From the NCBI RefSeq assembly GCF_021227995.1, contig NZ_CP089301.1:5456001-5520000 (forward strand): DNA of 64,000 nucleotides. The letters run 5' to 3'. The translations under genes were made by a program, and so were the position numbers. Of this stretch, positions 25,217-33,622 are shown piece by piece (position 1 is the stretch's first letter; the number at the start of each line of letters is the position of its first letter). The notes under the pieces were generated by a model. The model searched no databases and had not been told where the DNA came from. It saw nothing but the letters and a program-made list of their open reading frames with translations. The DNA comes from Novosphingobium kaempferiae. Its GTDB lineage: Bacteria; Pseudomonadota; Alphaproteobacteria; Sphingomonadales; Sphingomonadaceae.

Positions 25217-26035
25217 ATGACCATCTCCCCCGCCCTCATCGTCGTTCCCGCGCGCTACGGATCGACGCGGCTGCCCGGCAAGCCGCTGCTGCCCATCGCC
25301 GGGCGCACGTTGCTGGAGCGCGTCCACGCGGTCGCCCGCGCCGCCGCCGATCTCGCGGGCGGGTGCGCGGTGGTGGTCGCGACCGACGACGCGCGCATCG
25401 CCGAACATGCCCGCCAGATCGGCGCGGAGGTGGCGATGACGGCGGCGGAGCTGGACTCCGGCTCCTCGCGCGCCTGCGCCGCCGCGCGCTCTCGGGGTGT
25501 GCTGCCCGAACTTGTCATCAACCTGCAGGGCGACGCGCCGTTCGTGCCGCCTGCGGTGGTGGCGGGGCTGATCGCGACGCTGCGCGAAGGCGGTGCGGAC
25601 GTGGCGACGCCGGTCTACCGGCTCGACTGGGAGCGCCTCGAAGCCTTGCGCAAACACAAGGAAACCGCGCCTTTCAGCGGCACTACCTGCATCCGGGGCG
25701 CGGACGGGCGGGCGCTGTGGTTCTCCAAGACCATCGTCCCCGCCCTGCGTGACGAGGCGAAGCTGCGCGCCGCCGGGCCGCTTTCGCCGGTTTGGCAGCA
25801 CATGGGCCTCTACGGCTACCGCATGGCCGCGCTGGATTGGTTTGCCGCCGCGCCGCAGAGCGCCTACGAGGTGCTGGAGGGGCTGGAACAGCTGCGCTTC
25901 CTCGAAGGCGGGCGCTCGATCGCGACGGTGGAGGTCGCCCCGCCGAGCCATGCGATGTCGGGGATCGACACCCCGGCGGACCTCGCGCTGGCGGAGGAAG
26001 CCATCGCGCGGCTAGGCGATCCGTTCCCGGCCTGA
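25217..26035 (+). CDS. kdsB: CMP-Kdo synthetase (KdsB/KpsU)
   Basis: 272 aa nucleotidyltransferase: LIVVPARYGSTRLPGKPLLPIAGRTLLERV, CAVVVATDDARIAEHA, VINLQGDAPFVPP and HMGLYGYRMAALDWF. The QGDAPFV form (rather than QGDEP) is seen in part of the family. ATG 25217 was preferred to an upstream TTG. Activates Kdo with CTP for KpsC and KpsS. It is followed 13 bp later by a histidine-phosphatase gene. Confidence 0.94.
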   Translation: MTISPALIVVPARYGSTRLPGKPLLPIAGRTLLERVHAVARAAADLAGGCAVVVATDDARIAEHARQIGAEVAMTAAELDSGSSRACAAARSRGVLPELVINLQGDAPFVPPAVVAGLIATLREGGADVATPVYRLDWERLEALRKHKETAPFSGTTCIRGADGRALWFSKTIVPALRDEAKLRAAGPLSPVWQHMGLYGYRMAALDWFAAAPQSAYEVLEGLEQLRFLEGGRSIATVEVAPPSHAMSGIDTPADLALAEEAIARLGDPFPA

Positions 26036-26048
26036 TACCGCGCATCCG

Positions 26049-26636
26049 ATGTTCGTTATCGTCCGACACGGCAATACCTTCGAGGCCGGCGAGCCGCCGC
26101 GCCGCATCGGCGCGCGCACCGACCTGCCGCTGACCGCCGCGGGGCTGGCGCAGGCCGACGCGCTGGGCGCGCATTTCGCGGCGCAGAACCTCGGTTTCCT
26201 GCGGGTTCTGGCCTCCCCCCTCGCCCGCACCCGCCAGACGGCGGATGCGATCCTCGCCCACCTGCCCGGCGCGCCCGAGGCCGAACCGGTCGACTGGCTG
26301 CGCGAGATCGACCATGGCCCCGACGAGGACCGCACCGAGCCCGAAGTCCTTGCCCGCATCGGCGCAGAGGCGCTGGCGGCGTGGGATGCGCGCGCGGAGC
26401 CGCCGCCGGGCTGGACGGTGGACGCGGAGGTGCGGATCGCCGCCTGGCGCGCGCTGTTTTCCGGGGATCACGGCCCGACCCTCCTCGTCACCAGCAACGG
26501 CGCGGCGCGGTTCGCGCTGATCGCGGCGGGGCTCGAGGTGCCGGGTGGAATGAAGCTGGCGACGGGCTCCTACGGCATCATCCGCAGAGGTGAGGATGGC
26601 GTGCTCGGCCTGGCCGAATGGAGCGTCAGACCGTGA
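26049..26636 (+). CDS. Histidine-phosphatase (phosphoglycerate mutase-like) family protein with altered active site
   Basis: 195 aa. N-terminal FVIVRHGNT is the RHG motif with the phosphorylated His; ASPLARTRQTADAIL follows as expected. The second catalytic His, normally in a V-x-H-G motif, is replaced: the segment reads LLVTSNGAARFAL, with Asn. It sits between kdsB and kpsC, overlapping the latter. A phosphatase for a Kdo precursor is an attractive idea because kdsC is absent here, but the substitution leaves activity uncertain. Confidence 0.85.
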   Translation: MFVIVRHGNTFEAGEPPRRIGARTDLPLTAAGLAQADALGAHFAAQNLGFLRVLASPLARTRQTADAILAHLPGAPEAEPVDWLREIDHGPDEDRTEPEVLARIGAEALAAWDARAEPPPGWTVDAEVRIAAWRALFSGDHGPTLLVTSNGAARFALIAAGLEVPGGMKLATGSYGIIRRGEDGVLGLAEWSVRP

Positions 26637-28183
26637 GTTTTCCGCCGATCCTGCGCTCTCCCCCGTTTCCCGGGGGAAGCTCCGGGGTGTCCCTCCCCGC
26701 CTCTCAGGGCAATGCTCCGGGCGACCCCGCCGCGCTGTTCGCCCTGGTGCGCGAGGCGCGTGTCGGGGGGGACTTCTGGGCCGCGCCCGCACGGGCCGAG
26801 CATCGCGTCGCCATCGTGCGCAGGCCGCTGAATACCAAGGATTATCCTGAGGTCGATCCATGGTCCGTGCTGCTCCATGCGCAGCGTCTGGAGGCGCACG
26901 GCGATGACGAGTGGATCGTCCTCGCCCGCGTCACCGGGCTGGCGGTGGAGGTGCTGTCGCCGGGCCGCTTCGGTGCTCCGGGCGACGATGCGGCCAAGCT
27001 CGACCGGCTTGCGGCAGAGGCGCTGACCTGCGCGCAATGGCGCGATCCGTTCACCGGTGGGCCTTCCACCATCGCGGCGGTGGTGGAGCTGCTGGCGCTG
27101 TGGCGCAGCACGCTGGAGGCCAACCGGCCGATCCTCGCCGCCTGCGGCATGGCATGGTGGAAGCGCGCGGAAATCCGCCGTTTCCTCTGGCATCCGGCGC
27201 ACCGTCTGGCCATCGTGCCGTCCGCCGACCGGGCCTTGCAGATCGCCCGCCGGGGCGGCGGCGCGGTCGCCATCTGGCCCTCGCGCGTCTCCCCTGCCCT
27301 CATCGAGAAGGCCCGCGCCGAAGGCGTGCCGTTGGTGCGCGTGGAGGACGGTTTCGTGCGCTCCGTCGGCCTAGGCGTGGACCTCGTGCCGCCGTCTTCC
27401 GTGGTCGTCGACGCCACCGGCATCCATTTCGACCCCTCGCAACCCAGCGATCTCGAAGCGGTACTGAACGGCACAGAGATGCACCCAAGGGTGCTTGAAC
27501 GGGCCAGAGCGCTGCGCGAGACGATCGTGAAGGCGGGCATCAGCAAGTATGCGGCGGACCTGACCGCGACGCTGCCGGAACGCGATCCGAACCGCCGTCT
27601 CGTCCTCGTCACCGGGCAGGTCGAGGACGACATGTCGGTCCTCGCCGCGGGCGGTGGTCCCGGCTCCAACCTCGCCCTCCTGCGCCGCGCCCGCGAACTG
27701 GAACCCGATGCCGAGATCTGGTTCCGCCCGCACCCCGACGTCGACGCCGGGCACCGCAAGGGCGCGGTCCCCGATGCCGAGGCGCTCGCCCATGCCGACC
27801 GGGTCGTGCGCGGCGGCGGCATGGCGCCGCTGCTCGATGCGGTGGACGCGGTGCATGTGCTGACCTCGCTCGCCGGGTTCGAGGCGCTGATGCGCGGGCG
27901 GGAGGTGACGTGCCACGGCGTCCCGTTCTATGCGGGCTGGGGCCTGACCCGCGATCTGGGCGCCGTGCCCGAACGGCGCACCCGCACGCTCACCCTCGAT
28001 GCGCTGGTGGCGGGGGTGCTGATCCTCTACCCGCGCTATCTCGATCCCGTGACCGGCCTGCCCTGCCCGCCCGAGGTGCTGGTCGGCCGCATGGCGACGC
28101 AGAGCGCAACCAATCGCCTGGGCTGGATCGCGCCGCTGCGCCGCTGGCAGGGCAGGCTGATGAACCTGATCCGCAGAAAATGA
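26633..28183 (+). CDS. kpsC: Capsule lipid-linker beta-Kdo transferase, single-module KpsC
   Basis: 516 aa from the GTG at 26633, which overlaps the preceding stop as GTGA; an ATG at 26618 is an alternative. Residues about 185-490 match one Kdo-transferase module of KpsC: VRVEDGFVRSVGLGVDL, PSDLEAVLNG, LVTGQVEDDMSVL, WFRPHPDVDAGHRKG, LTSLAGFEALMRGREVTCHG and PFYAGWGL. E. coli KpsC (about 675 aa) has two such modules; here only one is seen, most like the C-terminal one, after an unrelated N-terminal 170 residues. Builds the poly-Kdo linker on a lipid with KpsS. Confidence 0.9.
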   Translation: MSFPPILRSPPFPGGSSGVSLPASQGNAPGDPAALFALVREARVGGDFWAAPARAEHRVAIVRRPLNTKDYPEVDPWSVLLHAQRLEAHGDDEWIVLARVTGLAVEVLSPGRFGAPGDDAAKLDRLAAEALTCAQWRDPFTGGPSTIAAVVELLALWRSTLEANRPILAACGMAWWKRAEIRRFLWHPAHRLAIVPSADRALQIARRGGGAVAIWPSRVSPALIEKARAEGVPLVRVEDGFVRSVGLGVDLVPPSSVVVDATGIHFDPSQPSDLEAVLNGTEMHPRVLERARALRETIVKAGISKYAADLTATLPERDPNRRLVLVTGQVEDDMSVLAAGGGPGSNLALLRRARELEPDAEIWFRPHPDVDAGHRKGAVPDAEALAHADRVVRGGGMAPLLDAVDAVHVLTSLAGFEALMRGREVTCHGVPFYAGWGLTRDLGAVPERRTRTLTLDALVAGVLILYPRYLDPVTGLPCPPEVLVGRMATQSATNRLGWIAPLRRWQGRLMNLIRRK

Positions 28184-29412
28184 CCGTAATCCTCGACATA
28201 TCCCGCCTGATCTCGCGCCTGCGCTATTCGACGCCCTCGGGCGTGGACCGCGTCGAGATGGCCTATGCGCGCGGCCTGCTGGCGCATTACGGCGACGACC
28301 TCGCCTTCGCCGCCGTCCACCCCTCGGGGCTCTATGGCCGCCTGAAGCGCGATGCCGCGCGCGCCTACCTCGACGAGCTGGAACGCCGCTGGGCGAGCGA
28401 GGAGGACGCGCCGCGCCAGCGTTCGCTCGCCTCGGTCATGCCGCAGCTTGCCGCGCTGCTGCCGACGAGCAAGGGTGTGGGCAGCGGGGGCATCGGCTCG
28501 GGCGCGGAGGGCGGGGCCGTCTACGTGCAAGCCTCGCCCCACCACCTGACCAATTCTGCCAAGGTCCACCGCATCCTCGGGCGCGAGCGGGCGCGGTTCC
28601 TCTGCCTCGTCCACGATCTCATCCCGATCGAGTTTCCCGAGTACGCCCGCCCCTCCGGCGCGGCGCTGCACCGGCGGCGGATCGAGACGATCGCCTCGGC
28701 CATCGCGGCGAGCGGCGGCGCGGCGGTGGTCAATTCCGCCGCCACCGGGCGCTCGCTGGAGCCCTGGCTCGTGCCCGGCACCCCGGTCCACGTTGCGCTG
28801 CTCGGCACCGAGGCCCTTCCCGCAGCCCTGCCCGAGAAGTCGCCGGACGAACCAAACACGGACGGGCGCCCCTACTTCGTGTGCCTCGGCACCATCGAGC
28901 CGCGCAAGAACCACCTCTTGCTGCTCCACCTCTGGCGGCATCTGGCCGAGACCCTGCCGCCCGGGCAGGTTCCGCGCCTGATCGTCATCGGCCGCCGGGG
29001 CTGGGAGAACGAGCAGATCGTCGACATGCTGGAGCGCTGCCCCGGCCTCGTCGGCAACGTGGAGGAACTCGGCGGCTGCCCCGACGCGCGCCTCTCCGCC
29101 CTGCTGCGCGGCGCGCGGGCGCTGCTGATGCCCTCGTTCGCCGAAGGCTACGGGATGCCGGTGGCCGAGGCGCTCTCGGTCGGCACCCCGGTCATCGCCA
29201 GCGACCTGGCGGCGCTGCGCGAAGTGGGCGGCGCGGTGCCCGACTACCTCGACCCGCTCGACGGTCCGGGCTGGCAGGCCATGATCCTCGACCACGCCGC
29301 GCGCGGGCCTGCCCACGCCGCGCAGATGGCGCGCCTGCCGGGCTGGCACAACCCGAGCTGGGCCGAGCACATGGCCATCGTCGCGAAGGCGATCGAGGGG
29401 CTGCGGGCATGA
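28180..29412 (+). CDS. GT4-family glycosyltransferase
   Basis: 410 aa, ATG 28180 overlapping the kpsC stop (ATGA). N-terminal MTVILDISRLISRLRYSTPSGVDRVEMAYA starts a GT-B domain; LVHDLIPIEFPEYARP, YFVCLGTIEPRKNHLLLLHLW and MPSFAEGYGMPVAEALSVGTPVI (E-x7-E) mark the GT4 fold. Related in architecture to the enzyme at 10853-12121. Coupled to kpsC, so it may add the first repeat-unit sugar to the Kdo linker; acceptor unknown. Confidence 0.88.
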   Translation: MTVILDISRLISRLRYSTPSGVDRVEMAYARGLLAHYGDDLAFAAVHPSGLYGRLKRDAARAYLDELERRWASEEDAPRQRSLASVMPQLAALLPTSKGVGSGGIGSGAEGGAVYVQASPHHLTNSAKVHRILGRERARFLCLVHDLIPIEFPEYARPSGAALHRRRIETIASAIAASGGAAVVNSAATGRSLEPWLVPGTPVHVALLGTEALPAALPEKSPDEPNTDGRPYFVCLGTIEPRKNHLLLLHLWRHLAETLPPGQVPRLIVIGRRGWENEQIVDMLERCPGLVGNVEELGGCPDARLSALLRGARALLMPSFAEGYGMPVAEALSVGTPVIASDLAALREVGGAVPDYLDPLDGPGWQAMILDHAARGPAHAAQMARLPGWHNPSWAEHMAIVAKAIEGLRA

Positions 29413-29456
29413 CATGCGCCATTGACGCATACGCCATTGACGCATAGATTGGTGCC

Positions 29457-29797
29457 GTGACCGCCTTGCAGACCGTCGTCGAGCTGCCGGAGTTCATCCG
29501 GCGCGCCAGGGCGATCATGAGCGATGACGAACGCATGGCACTGGTCAACCATGTCGCCGCGCGGCCGGAATCCGGGATGTCGCTGGGGGTGGTCTGCGCA
29601 AGATGCGTATTGCGCGCAAGGGCGGTGGCAAGAGCGGAGGGTTTCGCACCGTCTACGTGTTCGGGGGGCTGCACATGCCGATCTTTCTCCTCACGGTCTT
29701 CGCCAAGAACGAGAAGGACAACCTGACAAGGGCCGAACAGGCCGCCGCAGTGGAACTGAGCAAGCTCCTCGTCGCGCGCTATGGAGAAAGACAGTGA
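29457..29797 (+). pseudogene. RelE/HigB-type toxin gene with a -1 frameshift
   Basis: Codons from GTG/ATG near 29457 give MTALQTVVELPEFIRRARAIM...AARPESG; the rest of a RelE/HigB-2 toxin continues in another frame as DVAGGGLRKMRIARKGGGKSGGFRTVYVF to TGA at 29797. Insertion of one G in the GGG run at 29574-29576 would join them into one 114-aa toxin. Either the toxin is inactive in this strain or a base is missing from the sequence. The intact antitoxin follows with overlapping GTGA. Confidence 0.82.
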
Positions 29798-30081
29798 GTG
29801 CCTACGACAGCATCATGCAGGGCCTGAGCGAAGCGCTGGACCATGCGCAGGGCAAGGACATCGGCGCGCAGGTGCATGACGTCGTGGTGCCCGCCGTCGA
29901 CGTCGCCGCGATCCGCGCCAGCACCGGGCTTTCGCAGGGCGATTTCGCGCGCAGCATCGGCGTGGCGAAGGGCACCCTGCTCAACTGGGAACAGGGCCGC
30001 CGCCACCCCACCGGCCCCGCGCAGGTGCTGCTGGCGATGATCGCGCGCAAACCCTCGCTGGTGAGTGAACTGCTGGGCTGA
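29794..30081 (+). CDS. XRE-family antitoxin (HigA-2-like)
   Basis: 95 aa from the GTG at 29794 overlapping the toxin stop. The helix-turn-helix is VAAIRASTGLSQGDFARSIGVAKGTLLNWEQGRRHPTGPA, the usual form in antitoxins that follow RelE-type toxins. With the toxin frame broken it may be an orphan antitoxin that still protects against related toxins. Confidence 0.88.
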   Translation: MSAYDSIMQGLSEALDHAQGKDIGAQVHDVVVPAVDVAAIRASTGLSQGDFARSIGVAKGTLLNWEQGRRHPTGPAQVLLAMIARKPSLVSELLG

Positions 30082-30124
30082 GAGTATCGGCGGTCGGTTG
30101 CCGGCGACTGCGGGCTGTCCGGAT

Positions 30125-30144
30125 ACGCCCCATAGCGGACCTTG
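30125..30144 (+). repeat. Direct repeat, left copy
   Basis: ACGCCCCATAGCGGACCTTG, repeated with two mismatches at 30532-30551. The two copies bracket the low-GC gene at 30177-30497. Confidence 0.55.
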
Positions 30145-30176
30145 CTTCTCTCAAGCTCCACTGGCAGCAAGTCAGC

Positions 30177-30497
30177 ATGACCACGCTTCTTCAAATCGTC
30201 GCAACTGACGTGCTTTATTACCATGATGCCGACGAGAGAGCGTTTTTTGAATGGCTGGACCGTATGGCCTTTGTCGCGGATTATCACGGCGAAGTGAGGG
30301 ATTTGTTCATCAATCTCAATCGATCTCCAACGGATGATGATATGTGGGAGATCATCGGCTTCTGTCGCAGATACGGCATTAATATGACGCAGCTTGCTAA
30401 ATTCGAGACGCCTGAAAACACTGCATGGCTACGTGACAATACGATGATTTGGCACCGAGAAATATTCGGCAGCCTGAGCGAAGCGAACGGCAACTAA
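30177..30497 (+). CDS. Hypothetical protein of lower GC content
   Basis: 106 aa, MTTLLQIVATDVLYYHDADERAFFEWLDRM..., acidic, no membrane segment or recognised family. It is clearly more AT-rich than its neighbours and lies between two 20-bp direct repeats, which suggests recent acquisition. Size, acidity and position beside a toxin-antitoxin locus would suit an immunity or antitoxin protein, but nothing in the sequence proves it. No good ribosome site is visible before the ATG. Confidence 0.6.
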   Translation: MTTLLQIVATDVLYYHDADERAFFEWLDRMAFVADYHGEVRDLFINLNRSPTDDDMWEIIGFCRRYGINMTQLAKFETPENTAWLRDNTMIWHREIFGSLSEANGN

Positions 30498-30531
30498 CCA
30501 CCCCTTGCGGACAAAATCTGCCAGTCAGCAC

Positions 30532-30551
30532 ACGCCCCCTAGCGGACGTTG
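30532..30551 (+). repeat. Direct repeat, right copy
   Basis: ACGCCCCCTAGCGGACGTTG; partner of the copy at 30125. A shorter relative (CCACCCCTTGCGGAC) lies at 30499-30513. Confidence 0.55.
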
Positions 30552-30569
30552 GGTGAGCCCCGCTTGGAA

Positions 30570-30748
30570 GAAAGAAAAGGGTTCGCGCGGAGGCGCGGAG
30601 GCGCAGAGGTGTCGCTTTGAGCCGCAGGCTCATTCCATGATCCGACAGAGCGTAAACCGCAGCCTCGAAAGCAAAAGCAGCTTCGCCGCAAGGGCTGATC
30701 CTCCGCGTCTCCGCGCCTCTGCGTGATTCCTCTTTTATTCTTTTCGAT
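30570..30748. repeat. Inverted-repeat intergenic element (MITE-like)
   Basis: About 180 bp bounded by imperfect inverted arms: left AAAGGGTTCGCGCGGAGGCG then CGGAGGCGCAGAGG, right CCTCCGCGTCTCCGCGCCTC then TGCGTGATTCCTCTTTTATT. Arms built of GCGGAGGCGCAGAGG units are a familiar dispersed repeat in proteobacterial intergenic DNA. No coding capacity of its own is evident. Confidence 0.65.
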
Positions 30749-30791
30749 CATCGCTGGTGAGCGAACTGCCGGGCCGAAGGTGTCGGCGGGA

Positions 30792-31895
30792 TCAGGACTT
30801 CACGAGGTCGAGCGTCCTCTCGATATCGTCGATGTCGGCGGTGAAGGCCTCGTCATGGCCTTCGCCGATGACGACCGCGAAATCCTGCTCCTGCCGGTCG
30901 GTCAGCATCTTCATCACGGAAACCGCCCGCGTCGGCGGGAAGATGGCGAGGGCGCAGCATCCGGGCGGCATCACCGCGAAACCGTGGTTGAGATGGCTGC
31001 CCTCGACACCGGCGACGACACGGGCATTCGCGCAGACGTGTGCGATTTCATCGACGCTCGCGTGGCTGGGATCGAGGATCTGGAAACCGCGTGAGCGGCC
31101 GAGCCGCTCGGCGATGTGCCACTCGTTGCGCAGCACGCGCGGGTCGCCGGTATTGCCCCGCAGCAGGAACACGCCCGGGTGCTCGGGCATGGCATCGCGG
31201 GCCAGCCGGTCGCGAATGGCATCGGCGCGGCGACGCTTGTGCTGGTTGTTGGAGGCATCGTCGAAGATGTGCAGCTCGCGGAACCACGCGCTCGATCCCC
31301 GCTCCGGGGCCATGCCGAGCCGGGCCTCGTAATCGGCCTTGTGGCCGGTCGGTTGGCCGGTGGTGAACGGGTGTCCGGTTTCCTCCGCCAGTCGGTAGGT
31401 GGGGCAGTCGTTCGCGAGCCATAGCCCGAACCAGCGGTTGCCCATCCAGCTTTCGTAGATGGAGGCGGTGTCGAATTCGCGCGCGGGCCGCGCCGCGGGC
31501 GTCCATCCGGCGCGCTGCCGCAGGGGCCGCACGGCGCTTTCGGCATAGAGCGTACCGTCGCTGAGCAGCACGTTCTTGAGGCGGTAGCCCATCGTCGCGC
31601 CCTGCATCGACGCGAAGCCGCCCCTGAAGTCGCGCAGGACCTCTTCCACGGAACCGAATTCCGAGCCACGGATGCGGTCGAGCTGGCCCGGCAGACAGAT
31701 CGCCGGACGCACGATCACTTCCGTGCCGGGTGCGATCTGCCAGGAATCGGTGGCGGCGGAGAGCAGTTCGGCGCGGGGACGACGCAGCAGCCTGTTGACC
31801 GCGAATGCGGCGGGCCGAAACGACATGCGCGGCGCGACTGCCGGCTTGCGATCGGATGTCCGGCCCCCGGGGGCTGCATCGGGCGATGCGTACAT
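30792..31895 (-). CDS. GT61 (DUF563)-family glycosyltransferase
   Basis: 367 aa from ATG 31895 (GGGAG eight bases upstream). Conserved blocks of the family: WFGLWLANDCPTYRLAEE, RELHIFDDASNNQHKRRRADAIRDRL, GVFLLRGNTGDPRVLRNEWHIAERL, and GVEGSHLNHGFAVMPPGCCALAIFPP (the GxxGSxLxH motif near the donor site). GT61 enzymes in bacterial polysaccharide loci transfer xylose, arabinose or related sugars. It is separated from the rest of the capsule genes by a toxin-antitoxin locus and repeats. The 245 bp upstream are AT-rich and hold no gene. Confidence 0.87.
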   Translation of the reverse strand: MYASPDAAPGGRTSDRKPAVAPRMSFRPAAFAVNRLLRRPRAELLSAATDSWQIAPGTEVIVRPAICLPGQLDRIRGSEFGSVEEVLRDFRGGFASMQGATMGYRLKNVLLSDGTLYAESAVRPLRQRAGWTPAARPAREFDTASIYESWMGNRWFGLWLANDCPTYRLAEETGHPFTTGQPTGHKADYEARLGMAPERGSSAWFRELHIFDDASNNQHKRRRADAIRDRLARDAMPEHPGVFLLRGNTGDPRVLRNEWHIAERLGRSRGFQILDPSHASVDEIAHVCANARVVAGVEGSHLNHGFAVMPPGCCALAIFPPTRAVSVMKMLTDRQEQDFAVVIGEGHDEAFTADIDDIERTLDLVKS

Positions 31896-32140
31896 GCAAA
31901 TACTCCCGCTTTGAGTATGCCAGTCAAGCACACTCAAGTCGCAGGAAGTATCCGTAATATTCGGACCATTCTGCCTTTAGCATATGCCCGAAGAAAAAGA
32001 AAGAATTATTTCTACAATATTGCTGAAGCGTAAGACAGTTTCATTCTGCGTCGTATCAGCCGTGCTCCAGTGGACTGCCTGTCTCCTGCCTGCGGGACGC
32101 GCCGATACATGTCGCCGTCGTCGCAGTGATGCGGGCGGCC

Positions 32141-33286
32141 TCAGTTCCCGAACCGCCCCGTCGTGTCGTAGCGCAGCGAGGTATAGGGCACCTGCAGATA
32201 GTCGAGCACCGAGTACGCCGCCCGGCCGATGCGCGACCCGGACTTGGCGAAGAGCAGTTCGCCCAGGTTCAGGCCGACGCCGACGAACAGGTGGCGCTTG
32301 GGGGTGATCCCCCTGTCCCGGTCGCTGTTGAGGAAGTCGCTGGCGTAGTAGCCGACCTGGAGGTCGAGGTACTTCAGCGGGCTGCGCTCCAGCCCCTCGA
32401 ACCCGGCGCCCTTCAGCGAGAACATGAAGCGCTGCTGCTCGTAGTGCTTCTTGCCGACGTGGCTGTAGATGTTGCCGTTGGGGATGATCTCCAGCTTGAA
32501 GGCCACCTTTTCCTTGAGGCCGGGCACCGTGTTGCGCAGCACCGAGAAGGCGGCGCCGGCGATGTTCATCGTCACGTCCTGCATCGAATAGCCGCTGTCG
32601 GGCTCGATCGCGTCGGAGATCTCGTTGATCGCCATCAGCCCTGCGGCGAGGATGCCCGCGGTCAGCGCATCGCCTTCCGAGCCGCCGGTGTTGCGGTGGA
32701 TGCGGTAGTGCAGCAGCTCGGCGATGAGGTAGGTGTTGTAGGCGTGGGTGAGCTTGTCGACGCCGATGTTGTGGGTGTCCTTGCCGAACCACCCCTCGTC
32801 CTTGAAGTGGAAGCCGGTGGTCGGCTTGAACAGCTTGGGGATCGACTGCGCGCCGACGTAGGCGCTCAGCAGCGCGAGCTCGGTGCCGACCGCGCCGGTC
32901 TGGCGGAAGAAGCCGCGATGCGTGGAAAATTCGCGCGGGACGTGGCCGTTGGCGTCGCGCGGCGGCGGGCCGTCGGTGATCGAAGGCGCGGCGGCGGGGT
33001 CGGACGGCGACGGCGGTGCGGGCGGGCCGTAGGCGGCGGGCGCGGGCTGCGCCTCCTGCGGCAGCGCGGCGAGGCGCGCCTCGGTCGCGGCGCCGCGTTC
33101 GGCGCGGGCGATGTCGTCGAGATCCCAGTGCTCCGGGGCGATGCCGGCGAGGGTTTGCGGTGCCGCGATCCGGAACGGCGCGTTTTCCTCCGGAATGGAG
33201 CTTTCCAGCGCCTCGGCGCAGGCCGGAGTGGCCGTGAGGCAGGCGAACAGCCCCATCGCCGTCCAGCACCCGTAGCGGTTCCTCAT
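32141..33286 (-). CDS. Secreted DUF2279-family protein
   Basis: 381 aa with a signal peptide (MRNRYGCWTAMGLFACLTA, cleavage near TPACAEA) and a Pro/Ala-rich stretch about 75-115. The core, DTHNIGVDKLTHAYNTYLIAEL and INEISDAIEPDSGYSMQDVTMNIAGAAFSV, is the DUF2279 (YfiM-like) pattern; the C-terminal 120 residues are beta-rich (LKYLDLQVGYYASDFLN, KRHLFVGVGLNLGELL), suggesting an outer-membrane or periplasmic beta structure. Function unknown; such proteins are frequent in polysaccharide loci. M at 33286 was chosen for its signal peptide. Confidence 0.78.
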   Translation of the reverse strand: MRNRYGCWTAMGLFACLTATPACAEALESSIPEENAPFRIAAPQTLAGIAPEHWDLDDIARAERGAATEARLAALPQEAQPAPAAYGPPAPPSPSDPAAAPSITDGPPPRDANGHVPREFSTHRGFFRQTGAVGTELALLSAYVGAQSIPKLFKPTTGFHFKDEGWFGKDTHNIGVDKLTHAYNTYLIAELLHYRIHRNTGGSEGDALTAGILAAGLMAINEISDAIEPDSGYSMQDVTMNIAGAAFSVLRNTVPGLKEKVAFKLEIIPNGNIYSHVGKKHYEQQRFMFSLKGAGFEGLERSPLKYLDLQVGYYASDFLNSDRDRGITPKRHLFVGVGLNLGELLFAKSGSRIGRAAYSVLDYLQVPYTSLRYDTTGRFGN

Positions 33287-33622
33287 CGCATTCCCTGTCG
33301 CAGCGCGTTCCATCGCCGGGCGCCTGCGGGACGAGCCCGCGCGGCGACCGAGGCCGTGGCCGGTCCCCCCGCTGCCGGAGGCCGGTCCGGAAGAAAATCA
33401 TCCGGAATGAACTGTTTTTAATGCCGTGAGACGATCTTGCCAGCGTTTTGTCATCGAAGAGTCATGGTTTGCCGGACGGGCCGATTCACCATGACGCTGA
33501 GATCGCTGCGGAATTCGTCCTTGTGGCGGTTCACACACCGCCTGTGCGCTCAACCCCTGCGCAGGGGCGACGGGAAAGAATGGAACAGGGTAGCGCCAGC
33601 CCTATCGGCCAGCGCCGCGTCC
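33287..33622. other. Intergenic region without a recognisable gene
   Basis: 336 bp between two minus-strand genes. It must contain the promoter of the DUF2279 gene and the end of the hydroxylase transcript; I see no convincing ORF, hairpin terminator or repeat. Confidence 0.5.

Noticed and set aside
30486..30551. Possible integron attC site (GTTGGGT core after the low-GC gene)
   Set aside because: A GTTRRRY-like core is present, but the R'' partner mismatches and the inner boxes are direct rather than inverted repeats; no integrase.
31984..32140. Possible gene in the AT-rich gap before the GT61 gene
   Set aside because: Frames there run into the 3' end of the DUF2279 gene on the other strand and carry no motif.
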